DNA of 14,972 nt from CAXRGH01 sp964230195 (GTDB lineage: Bacteria > Pseudomonadota > Gammaproteobacteria > Enterobacterales > Alteromonadaceae): the NCBI GenBank assembly GCA_964230195.1, contig CAXRGH010000206.1, forward strand, positions 1 to 14,972. The letters run 5' to 3'. Of this stretch, positions 8,305-14,972 are shown in pieces; positions within the stretch are counted from its first letter, which is position 1; every line of letters begins with the position of its first letter. Under the pieces are notes generated by a model. That model worked only from the letters and a program-made list of their open reading frames with translations. It was not told the origin of the DNA and did not search any database. The translations under genes and the position numbers were made by a program.

Positions 8305-9033
8305 ATGTCACTTCGGATAACCAGCCAATCACATTTGCCAGCACAATTGAATTGGTCTCAATTTCCTATGGCGGCGGCAATGCAAGATGAGCTAAATCGC
8401 TCATTACTGTCAAACACCGTGAATATCTACGGCGAGTACGCACTATCAATCGGTGATTTGTCATCTGAAATTAGGTTACCCGAAGCGATTTATCGCAGTC
8501 ATTACTGTTATGGTACTAGTGCAGTAACCAGTGACATTGTGGGCGACTTTACTGAATTACCATTTCAATCTAACAGTATTGATATTATTCAATTACCATT
8601 AACCCTTGAATATGTTGCTTCGCCTCATGTGTTATTGCGAGAAATTAATCGATGCATAACCGCTGATGGTTGGATAGTGATCACTGGTTTTAATCCACTC
8701 AGCATGGCCAGTGGTGCACGGTTTTTGCCATTTGCCAATAATCAACACCTGAAGCAGGCAAGGTTTATTGCTCTGCACCGTCTGCATGATTGGCTAAGAT
8801 TATTGGACTTTGATGTGTGTTGTGTTGACCGATATTTGGTATCTGATTTGGTATGGCAACAGAAATCATGGTTTACAGAAAGAGTTGGGCTGTGGTGTCA
8901 ACAGTATCTATCATCGATTGGTACAATGTATACCGTGGTTGCTCGGAAGCGCAGTTATCGTTATGTTACTCAAGGCCAGAGGCTTCGGCCGTCGCAAAAT
9001 CTAGGCTCGATTGTTGGCCGTATCTCTCAGTAG
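8305..9033 (+). CDS. yafS: YafS-like methyltransferase-fold protein
   Basis: This 242-residue protein resembles E. coli YafS and the Methyltransf_11 family: LSSEI (52-56), LREINRCITADGWIVITGFNP (111-131), DWLRLLDFDV and VVARKRSYR near the C-terminus. The glycine-rich SAM motif I is not recognisable; the corresponding place reads ALSIGDLSSEI, much as in YafS itself, so catalytic activity is uncertain. Its substrate is unknown. The frame opens at 8197, inside gloB, but the N-terminus of YafS fits the ATG at 8305, so I chose that start. A GGAG at 8288 is rather far (13 bases) for a ribosome site. The gene is divergent from gloB, a conserved arrangement; the rnhA-dnaQ pair often found nearby in Enterobacterales and Vibrio is not in the window. 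Confidence 0.78.
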   Translation: MSLRITSQSHLPAQLNWSQFPMAAAMQDELNRSLLSNTVNIYGEYALSIGDLSSEIRLPEAIYRSHYCYGTSAVTSDIVGDFTELPFQSNSIDIIQLPLTLEYVASPHVLLREINRCITADGWIVITGFNPLSMASGARFLPFANNQHLKQARFIALHRLHDWLRLLDFDVCCVDRYLVSDLVWQQKSWFTERVGLWCQQYLSSIGTMYTVVARKRSYRYVTQGQRLRPSQNLGSIVGRISQ

Positions 9034-9096
9034 CAAAAAGTTTACATTTATATACTGATAAATTATGTGTCGTTTAGGTGTAAAAAACTTTCAAAA

Positions 9097-9924
9097 TTAG
9101 CGAGTGGGAGGTTTAAACTGCCCGTCTTTAATATCACTGTAATAACTCTCTGCAATATCCTCTAACTTGCTCACTTTGACTCCGTTCTCTTTCAGTGATT
9201 TTGATAATTGAGAAAGATCAATATCTGCCAAATCAGTCTTCCTTGAAGCCCGAAATTCTTGGCCCAGATAAGCCCAAATGTAGGCATTACGGTATTGATT
9301 CTGGGACATATACAAGGTGCTTAGAGAATCAAAAATTCGTCCATCAATCGTGTCACCCTCTTTATAGAGTTCAAGTGCATGCAAAAGGATATTGATTGTT
9401 TTTTTGTAGTCGACTTTATTGTAATACTCAGCAAGGAAGACTTGTAATCTTGGCGTCTCAAGTTTGTTTTCACGCTCAAAACGCAGGAAGCGTTTCAATG
9501 CTTGCTCATCCTGAAAGCGCGACCAGTGGTAGTACGACAAGGTTGGATCCGCTGATCTTCGTGTGTTATCAGCGAGTTGTTTTAATTCTCGTTGCGCCAT
9601 CATATAGCCCTCAACTCGAGAATTCTTCTTTTGCTTTAATTTCAAGTGTTCGATTTGTGATGCTTTATGAACACAATCTCGATAGGATTCAAACAATATG
9701 AGCAGTTGGTAGCGATTTTCGTCGGACGGCGATACCAACTGAGCGTAGCGTTTGCGTATAATGTTTGACTTCTCAGTTCTGCACCACGCATCTGTGTTAA
9801 AGCCGGCGCACATGCGAGGGTATTCGTTACATATTTCAACTACATTTTTTTCTTTTTTGAAATCACAACCAAACAGCCAAATTGTTGTGATGAGTGCGAG
9901 GGTTGAAAGCCGTTGCCTATCCAT
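9097..9924 (-). CDS. DUF2989-like lipoprotein
   Basis: A 275-residue predicted lipoprotein. The signal peptide ends in the lipobox LFGC with Cys20 as the lipidated residue. Asp21 follows at position +2, which in E. coli-type sorting keeps a lipoprotein in the inner membrane. The mature part has paired early cysteines (32, 39, 48) and an all-helical body. Repeating segments such as RLQVFLAEYYNKVDYKKTI and LSTLYMSQNQYRNAYIWAY suggest tetratricopeptide- or Sel1-like helical pairs. The pattern matches, from memory, the DUF2989 family of Vibrio and relatives, whose function is unknown. The site before the ATG is weak (AGGT at long distance). It stands alone on the minus strand between the yafS-like gene and GAPDH. 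Confidence 0.8.
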   Translation of the reverse strand: MDRQRLSTLALITTIWLFGCDFKKEKNVVEICNEYPRMCAGFNTDAWCRTEKSNIIRKRYAQLVSPSDENRYQLLILFESYRDCVHKASQIEHLKLKQKKNSRVEGYMMAQRELKQLADNTRRSADPTLSYYHWSRFQDEQALKRFLRFERENKLETPRLQVFLAEYYNKVDYKKTINILLHALELYKEGDTIDGRIFDSLSTLYMSQNQYRNAYIWAYLGQEFRASRKTDLADIDLSQLSKSLKENGVKVSKLEDIAESYYSDIKDGQFKPPTR

Positions 9925-10020
9925 AAGTAAACATTAACCTGTAATAAAAAAACGAAAATGATTGAAAAAACATGCTGTTTTACGTGATTTCTTAGAGGGA
10001 ATTGTAACTTAATACCAGAT

Positions 10021-10048
10021 TTGTCTCTAGTTTTCCTTTGTATATTAT
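10021..10048 (+). promoter_or_regulatory. Probable sigma-70 promoter of the GAPDH gene
   Basis: TTGTCT (10021-10026, four of six matches to the -35 consensus) and TATTAT (10043-10048, five of six) are separated by 16 bases. Transcription would begin near 10055 and give a leader of about 55 bases before the ATG. Confidence 0.45.
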
Positions 10049-10110
10049 GTGCGCTGAAATCAATTATTAGCGAATTCAGAGACAAACTGTTTACTTAACG
10101 AGGATTTTTC

Positions 10111-11544
10111 ATGCAAGACAATCACGACGTCACCTTATTCAACAGTTGGCAAGAACGACAAGATTATGCCGAAAATATGGTGCCACTATTAGGCAAATTA
10201 CATAGAGAGCGCGGTATTGATGTGACCGTTTTTGGTCGTTCTATGTATGGTTCCTCAGTCATTGATATCATTAAGGCACATCGCATGGTGCGACAACATA
10301 CTGGTAGCAAGTTACCTTTGCGAGAAAGTTGGTCAGTACTCAATCAAATTGCGTTGTTGCCGATTGAAAATGTTCAAATTGATATTGGTAAGTTGGCAGT
10401 TGCATTTCAGCAGGACGATGCTGGATTATCCGAATTCATTCAACGTGAAGTAACGAATAAATTAAACGCATCTGCGGCAATCCCAAAGACTGATGTTGTC
10501 TTGTATGGTTTTGGGCGCATCGGTCGTTTGCTTGCTCGTTTATTGATTGAGCAGCAAGGACAGAAAAATACGCTTCGGTTAAAGGCGATTGTGGTCCGTG
10601 GCGGTAAAAATGGAGACCTCGAAAAACGGGCAAGTTTATTGAGAAGAGATTCAGTGCACGGTCCATTTAATGGCAGTGTCACTGTTGACACTGAACGCAA
10701 CGCTATCGTGGCTAATGGCGCTTTCATTCAAGTAATATACGCAAATTCGCCATCTGAGGTTGATTACACCGAATATGGTATCGAGCATGCTGTGGTCATT
10801 GATAATACCGGTATTTGGCGTGATGAAGCAGGGCTATCACAGCATTTAGCATGCAAAGGTGTAAAAAAAGTACTGTTGACAGCACCGGGTAAAGGTGACA
10901 TCAAAAATATTGTTCACGGCGTGAATCAAACCGATATTGAAGCCACAGATTCAATTTTGTCTGCCGCGAGTTGTACAACTAATGCCATCACACCAGTTCT
11001 CAAAGTACTGGACGAGGAATATGGCATTGTTGATGGGCATGTAGAGACCGTTCATTCGTTTACTAATGATCAAAACTTGATTGATAATTTTCACAAAGCT
11101 GACCGCAGAGGACGAAGTGCATCTCTCAACATGGTGATCACTGAAACTGGGGCTGCAAAAGCAGTCGCAAAGGCTTACCCTCAACTAGAAGGAAAGCTAA
11201 CCGGGAACGCAATCCGAGTACCCACGCCAAATGTTTCTTTGGCGATTTTGAGTTTAAACCTGAATACGTCGGTGACTGAAAACACAGTAAACCAATTTTT
11301 AAGAGATGTTTCGCTTTACACACCGCTAAGTCAGCAAATTGATTTTACTGCGTCAACCGAGGTGGTATCGAGTGATTTTGTTGGCACCCGATACGCATCT
11401 GTTATTGATTCTCAGGCAACAATTGCATCTGGCCAGCGTGTCACATTATATGTTTGGTATGACAATGAGTTTGGTTACAGTTGCCAGGTTATGCGAGTAC
11501 TTGAGCATATGATGGCAGCAGTGCGACCTTCATTGCCGGTATAA
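10111..11544 (+). CDS. Glyceraldehyde-3-phosphate dehydrogenase, long form with N-terminal extension
   Basis: The 477-residue enzyme interconverts glyceraldehyde 3-phosphate and 1,3-bisphosphoglycerate. About 125 residues with no recognisable motif precede the classical GAPDH fold, which starts at VVLYGFGRIGR (129-139). The catalytic Cys288 sits in SAASCTTNA, the general base His315 in VHSFTNDQ, and RVPTPNVS and WYDNEFGYS are intact. Such long GAPDHs of 470-490 residues occur in Vibrio, Shewanella and Pseudomonas beside the usual short enzyme. At the end of the second beta-strand, where NAD-dependent enzymes carry Asp (usually IND), this protein reads VVRGG with Arg163. This hints at NADP use and perhaps an anabolic, gluconeogenic role, but that is inference. 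GAGG lies 7 bases before the ATG. It is a single-gene unit with its own promoter and terminator. Confidence 0.95.
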   Translation: MQDNHDVTLFNSWQERQDYAENMVPLLGKLHRERGIDVTVFGRSMYGSSVIDIIKAHRMVRQHTGSKLPLRESWSVLNQIALLPIENVQIDIGKLAVAFQQDDAGLSEFIQREVTNKLNASAAIPKTDVVLYGFGRIGRLLARLLIEQQGQKNTLRLKAIVVRGGKNGDLEKRASLLRRDSVHGPFNGSVTVDTERNAIVANGAFIQVIYANSPSEVDYTEYGIEHAVVIDNTGIWRDEAGLSQHLACKGVKKVLLTAPGKGDIKNIVHGVNQTDIEATDSILSAASCTTNAITPVLKVLDEEYGIVDGHVETVHSFTNDQNLIDNFHKADRRGRSASLNMVITETGAAKAVAKAYPQLEGKLTGNAIRVPTPNVSLAILSLNLNTSVTENTVNQFLRDVSLYTPLSQQIDFTASTEVVSSDFVGTRYASVIDSQATIASGQRVTLYVWYDNEFGYSCQVMRVLEHMMAAVRPSLPV

Positions 11545-11579
11545 TGACGATTACCGCTTAATCGTTGAAAAAACCAGAC

Positions 11580-11606
11580 AAAAAGCGATCCATTGGATCG
11601 CTTTTT
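11580..11606 (+). terminator. Terminator after GAPDH, probably bidirectional
   Basis: Perfect 12-base arms AAAAAGCGATCC and GGATCGCTTTTT with a 3-base loop. There is a T run on both strands, so it can end the GAPDH transcript and also that of the convergent response-regulator gene, whose stop codon is about 100 bases away. Confidence 0.93.
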
Positions 11607-11708
11607 ATTTATGTTGGACCATCTCCACGTTGCATCTCTTTTTGCTAAAAGAAAAACTGAGGTCAGTCTCGAGATGAGCCTTTTGCTTTTTTAGTGTCCT
11701 TGAGTCAT

Positions 11709-12992
11709 TTACTTGATGTGAAGTACTAGTAAAGAATCGTTGTTCTCTTCAATTGTTTTTAATTGTTCAATGTCATGTTCTGTCAGGATGTGAGGAGATT
11801 GAATATAGTGTTGTCCGTTATGTTTCGCGATGACATCATGATGTAATTCCATGCCCTTTCTAGCCTCACTAACACCAATGGATAATTGGATATTGGATGG
11901 ATAGTTCAGTAATGCCTTCTCGCGGACTTTTTCAAATAGCGCCAAAATATCGGTATTAATGTAATGATAATGTTTTTTCACAAACGTTGCTGCATCATGG
12001 AAAGATAATCTTTTCGACAACACATGGGCATTCATAAGCATGTCCAGTCTGCTGCAGATAAACAATGCATGAGCACTTTTTACAGACACTTCATCAATGT
12101 AGTCGAGGTCAGTGTTTGGTTCTCGCTCTAGTTGATGGAGTTGTTGGATGATATCCACACTGGGCGCAAATTCAACAAACGGGCTCAATAGGTCGCAGGT
12201 TGACGCTAACGAATCAACCACTTCGATTTGTTGGTCAATATGTAATTCATGTATCGGGGTTGACAGTACTTCATCCGTCAGCCCAATCATACCGAGACGA
12301 TGGAGTTTTCCCGCAATCACAAGATGACTAATTTGTGCGTTTGAAAACCCTAATGCTTTACCTAATTCACGCAGTTGCGATGCAACGCGTTCAGAATGTC
12401 CATGGCTGTATGGTTCGTTTAACGCGGCACAATCACTAAGGACATTAACTGTGCGTTGTAATGTCTGTTTTATTTTTGAGAGGGCGACTTCGTTTTTGTG
12501 TTCAGCACGATTGAGTGCGGTTTCGTGATCCAATAGATCAACCTCTAATTCAGAGGCATTTTTTGATAATTGCTGATTTTTAATTTTGATATTGTAAAAG
12601 GCATTCCGACGTTTAATCTCTTGATGATATGCGAGGACCGCATCATTTAATGCTTTAAGTATCGTTGTGTTTTGCCAAGGCTTATTAATGTAAAAATTGA
12701 TATGACCATCGTTAACAGCCCGTGATGTGTCCATTGGATCGGAAAACCCTGTCAGCAATATTTTTTGAGAGGTTGGGGCTAGTCCATGAGCTTTTGATAA
12801 AAATTCAGCACCATCCATAATCGGCATTCTCATATCTGAAATGATCACTGGGTAGCTGTTTTCCTCGAGTGCCTTGACGGCATCAAAACCGCTAGTAAAA
12901 ATGTCTACATCATAATCACGATGCAGGAGACGTTTCAAAGCTTTCAAGATTTCTAGTTCGTCATCTACGATAAGTACTTTAATTTTTTCCAT
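11709..12992 (-). CDS. hnoD: Response regulator with degenerate HD-GYP domain, HnoD-like
   Basis: A 427-residue cytoplasmic protein. The receiver domain (1-120) is intact: Asp10/Asp11, phospho-acceptor Asp53, Thr81 and Lys104 in INKPW. A helical linker (about 120-180) leads to an HD-GYP-related domain (about 183-365). That domain has lost its catalytic residues: the HD pair is His231-Arg232 (LHRLG instead of LHDIG), and the HHExxDGxGYP region reads LHQLEREPN. Cyclic-di-GMP hydrolysis is not expected. A C-terminal module (about 366-427, GMELHHDVIAK) is of a kind often found after such domains. Shewanella HnoD is a response regulator of this kind that allosterically inhibits the EAL enzyme HnoB. 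A start at 13112 would overlap the H-NOX gene; the ATG at 12992 has AAGGGAG ahead of it and begins the receiver domain, so I chose it. It is divergent from H-NOX and is a likely phosphorylation target of the kinase. Confidence 0.85.
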   Translation of the reverse strand: MEKIKVLIVDDELEILKALKRLLHRDYDVDIFTSGFDAVKALEENSYPVIISDMRMPIMDGAEFLSKAHGLAPTSQKILLTGFSDPMDTSRAVNDGHINFYINKPWQNTTILKALNDAVLAYHQEIKRRNAFYNIKIKNQQLSKNASELEVDLLDHETALNRAEHKNEVALSKIKQTLQRTVNVLSDCAALNEPYSHGHSERVASQLRELGKALGFSNAQISHLVIAGKLHRLGMIGLTDEVLSTPIHELHIDQQIEVVDSLASTCDLLSPFVEFAPSVDIIQQLHQLEREPNTDLDYIDEVSVKSAHALFICSRLDMLMNAHVLSKRLSFHDAATFVKKHYHYINTDILALFEKVREKALLNYPSNIQLSIGVSEARKGMELHHDVIAKHNGQHYIQSPHILTEHDIEQLKTIEENNDSLLVLHIK

Positions 12993-13011
12993 TTTTTGTC
13001 TCCCTTGTGCT

Positions 13012-13034
13012 ATTACTAAGCATATCAGAGTAAT
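13012..13034. promoter_or_regulatory. Inverted repeat in the hnoD / H-NOX divergent control region
   Basis: Arms ATTACT (13012-13017) and AGTAAT (13029-13034) are separated by 11 bases. They lie almost centrally in the 58-base gap between the two divergent starts. Such symmetry in so short a shared promoter suggests a regulator site, for example for a DNA-binding HnoC-type regulator encoded elsewhere, but 6-base arms also arise by chance in AT-rich DNA. Confidence 0.35.
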
Positions 13035-13050
13035 CATAGGAAACAATTCA

Positions 13051-13599
13051 ATGAAAGGGATTATCTTTGTTAAATTTTGCGAGTTTGTTGAAACCACATG
13101 GTCTGACGTCATGCTTGACGACGTGATTGTAAAAAGTGAAGTACCCTCACAAGGTGCCTATGTGTCAACAATGACTTATGATGATAGCGAAATGTTTGCA
13201 TTAGTTGGACAGTTGTGTGAATTGACTGATATGTCGCTAGACGATGCGTTGATTGGGTTCGGTAAGTGGGTGTTTTCACATTTATATGCGTCGATGCCAG
13301 GCCACGCGCATTGTTTTACGGATGTGTTTTCCTCCTTGAAAGCAGTGCAGTCAGTCATCCATGTAGAGGTTAAAAAACTCAACCCTGATGTCATCCTGCC
13401 TGAGTTTGACTTTATTTCAGAGACAAAGAATCAGCTCCGTTTTGAGTACAAATCGCCACGTAATCTCAGCCGATTGTGTGAAGGATTAATTTGGGGCTTG
13501 AGTGACCACACCGGGCAAAAAATATCGATACATAACTCGAACAGCGAACACCGACCAGGAGAAAACTGCATTATTGAGGTTAATCGACTGAATGAGTGA
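13051..13599 (+). CDS. hnoX: H-NOX heme nitric-oxide sensor
   Basis: The 182-residue stand-alone H-NOX (HNOB) protein binds heme and senses NO in the cytoplasm. It begins with the family's MKGIIFVKF. The proximal ligand is His104 in IHVEVKKLNPDVILPEF, the conserved proline is Pro117, and the heme-propionate motif YxSxR is Tyr133-Ser135-Arg137. By alignment with the Thermoanaerobacter tengcongensis protein, its O2-stabilising distal Tyr140 corresponds to Leu142, so O2 binding is unlikely and NO selectivity is expected, as in other facultative aerobes. C-terminal cysteines are Cys143 and Cys173, with His161 between them. AGGA lies about 9 bases before the ATG. The stop overlaps the start of the histidine kinase, so the two are co-translated partners; in such pairs NO-bound H-NOX inhibits kinase autophosphorylation. 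Confidence 0.96.
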   Translation: MKGIIFVKFCEFVETTWSDVMLDDVIVKSEVPSQGAYVSTMTYDDSEMFALVGQLCELTDMSLDDALIGFGKWVFSHLYASMPGHAHCFTDVFSSLKAVQSVIHVEVKKLNPDVILPEFDFISETKNQLRFEYKSPRNLSRLCEGLIWGLSDHTGQKISIHNSNSEHRPGENCIIEVNRLNE

Positions 13600-14972
13600 T
13601 GTCCAACAGCATGCCAACTTGCTGGAAAGAAAACTAAAGCGAGAAAAATTAGCGAGAATGGCGGCGGAGAAACAGCTCGAAGAGTATTCTCTGCAGGTGT
13701 ATCAATCTCAAATATCGTTACAGCAGTCCTATCACCAAGCCAAAAAACGTGAGGCTGAATTACAGTTTTTGGCTGATTTGTCGGCTTCCAGTGGTATGAA
13801 CAACAGCGTTGATGATTTGTTGGCAAAAACGGTCGAGTTAAGCACGTCATTTTTGCAAGGTGTCGGTGGTTACATCATACACCAAAACCAATCCAATCTA
13901 TTTGATATAAAGCGCGGTAAATGGGAGTACGGTGCGACAAGCATTGAACACTTCCAATCAGTGTTAAACGATGTACTACCAGAGTTGTCAGAATCTTGGC
14001 TTGTCCTGTCTGTTGATGATTTAGAGGACGAATTGGCAGAGAACGACACATCTGAATTTGTTAACGTCAAATGGTTACTGTTCATGAATGTTCCTATGCT
14101 CGATGGTTCATTGACGGGGATTGCACTGATGCTGCAGTCGGAATATCTCGATGAAGAAAACCTTTATGTAATGGAAACTGCGCGCAGGCATTTATTGAAC
14201 GGTGTTAAAAGACGTAATAATGAACGTGATATTCTCAATCGTTCACAACAATTGCAGCAAGCGTTGCACGACTTAGAAGTTGCTCAACAACAATTGGTCA
14301 ATTCAGAGAAAATGGCGAGCCTTGGACAACTGTCTGCGGGGATCGCTCATGAAATTAATAATCCTCTGTCTTACGTAAAATCAAATCTTGAATCATTACA
14401 AGAGTACCTTGGCCAAATTTGGCAATATAATGATGATATTCAGGCAGCGCTAAATCGATCAGGTGACATATCTAAACAAACATACGACACGCTTGTTACA
14501 CGGTACGACGTTGAGTTTCTCAAAGACGACTCAATCGATATCATGAAGTCGCTGTTAAATGGAATTGCCAGAGTAAGAGAAATTATTGGTGATTTGAAAA
14601 CATTTTCTCACAGTGGGGAAGTGGCGTTTGAATTGTTATCTGTCCACGATTGTATTGAAAGTGCATTGAAAATTGCATGGAACTCACTGAAATATGACTT
14701 TACGATCGAAAAAGATATCCAAGATGGCCTGCCGTTGATACTGGGTAACAAAGGACAGTTGCAACAGGTATTGGTGAATTTATTTGTCAATGCAGGCCAG
14801 GCGATGGAGCGCGAGGGAACCTTAGGTATTCATGCGTCGCAACAGGGTAAACATTTGGTAGTCAAGGTATCGGATACTGGTTGCGGGATGAGTAAGGCAG
14901 TATTGAACAAGCTATTTACGCCTTTCTTTACAACTAAGGCAGTTGGGGTTGGCACTGGATTAGGGCTCTCTG
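13592..14972 (+). CDS. hnoK: Soluble H-NOX-associated histidine kinase (HnoK-like), 3' end outside window
   Basis: 460 residues are visible; the frame is still open at the window end. The ATG overlaps the H-NOX stop by 8 bases (ATGAGTGA), with GAGG about 12 bases before it, which points to translational coupling. There is no signal peptide or membrane segment, so the kinase is cytoplasmic and needs a protein input, namely H-NOX. Residues 1-60 are a charged coiled coil, about 60-205 a GAF-like region, 205-240 a second coiled coil. The H-box SLGQLSAGIAHEINNPL carries the phospho-accepting His253. The ATPase domain shows the N-box (QVLVNLFVNAGQAM), G1 (DTGCGM), F-box (FTPFFTT) and G2 (GTGLGLS). 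Only the last part of the catalytic domain, or a further receiver domain, can be missing. HnoD next door is a probable phosphoryl acceptor. Confidence 0.94.
   Translation, partial: MSDVQQHANLLERKLKREKLARMAAEKQLEEYSLQVYQSQISLQQSYHQAKKREAELQFLADLSASSGMNNSVDDLLAKTVELSTSFLQGVGGYIIHQNQSNLFDIKRGKWEYGATSIEHFQSVLNDVLPELSESWLVLSVDDLEDELAENDTSEFVNVKWLLFMNVPMLDGSLTGIALMLQSEYLDEENLYVMETARRHLLNGVKRRNNERDILNRSQQLQQALHDLEVAQQQLVNSEKMASLGQLSAGIAHEINNPLSYVKSNLESLQEYLGQIWQYNDDIQAALNRSGDISKQTYDTLVTRYDVEFLKDDSIDIMKSLLNGIARVREIIGDLKTFSHSGEVAFELLSVHDCIESALKIAWNSLKYDFTIEKDIQDGLPLILGNKGQLQQVLVNLFVNAGQAMEREGTLGIHASQQGKHLVVKVSDTGCGMSKAVLNKLFTPFFTTKAVGVGTGLGLS

Noticed and set aside
9396..9701. 101-codon plus-strand frame within the lipoprotein gene
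   Set aside because: It is antisense to a well supported lipoprotein with lipobox and family resemblance, and its translation shows no domain.
9964..9982. Small inverted repeat AAAACA-TGC-TGTTTT between the lipoprotein gene and GAPDH
   Set aside because: It is AT-rich with a short loop, is not placed after a gene as a terminator would be, and matches no operator known to me, so chance is likely.
12993..13112. Start at 13112 extending the response regulator by 40 residues
   Set aside because: It would overlap the H-NOX gene. The ATG at 12992 has a strong AAGGGAG site and starts directly at the receiver domain.

Overview
The window looks like chromosomal DNA of a marine gammaproteobacterium of the Vibrionales/Alteromonadales type. 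The base composition is moderate. The gene set is typical of Vibrio, Shewanella and relatives: a gloB/yafS-like divergent pair, a DUF2989-type lipoprotein, a long form of GAPDH with an N-terminal extension, an H-NOX nitric-oxide sensor with its kinase, and a large cadherin-like surface protein with a GlyGly-CTERM-like tail. This assignment is an inference from gene families, not from a marker gene. I see no tRNA, rRNA, CRISPR array, insertion sequence or phage gene. No stretch over 300 bases lacks a gene.

Bases 1-4332 encode cell-surface proteins. First comes the 3' part of a very large secreted or surface protein built from Ig/cadherin-like repeats, a Calx-beta-like domain, calcium-binding type-3 repeats and a choice-of-anchor-U-like domain, closed by a strong terminator. 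An OmpA-like outer-membrane protein follows, with a degenerate peptidoglycan-binding domain. Bases 4525-7320 hold a divergent regulator/transporter pair: an OxyR-like LysR regulator that lacks the peroxidatic cysteine, and a SulP transporter closely resembling the cyanobacterial bicarbonate transporter BicA. A perfect palindrome of OxyR type (ATAG-N7-CTAT) lies between them.

Bases 7436-11606 are mostly metabolic and housekeeping: glyoxalase II (gloB) divergent from a YafS-like methyltransferase-fold protein, a DUF2989-like lipoprotein on the minus strand, and a 477-residue GAPDH with its own promoter and terminator.

Bases 11709-14972 form a nitric-oxide signalling locus. H-NOX overlaps the start of a soluble histidine kinase (cut by the window end). 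Divergent from them is a response regulator with a degenerate HD-GYP domain, matching HnoD of the Shewanella oneidensis H-NOX/HnoK/HnoB/HnoC/HnoD pathway. In that model NO-bound H-NOX inhibits kinase autophosphorylation, and the response regulators adjust cyclic-di-GMP turnover and biofilm formation. Here the probable HnoD sits 58 bp from the sensor gene, with an inverted repeat in the shared control region. The EAL partner (HnoB) and HnoC are not in the window.
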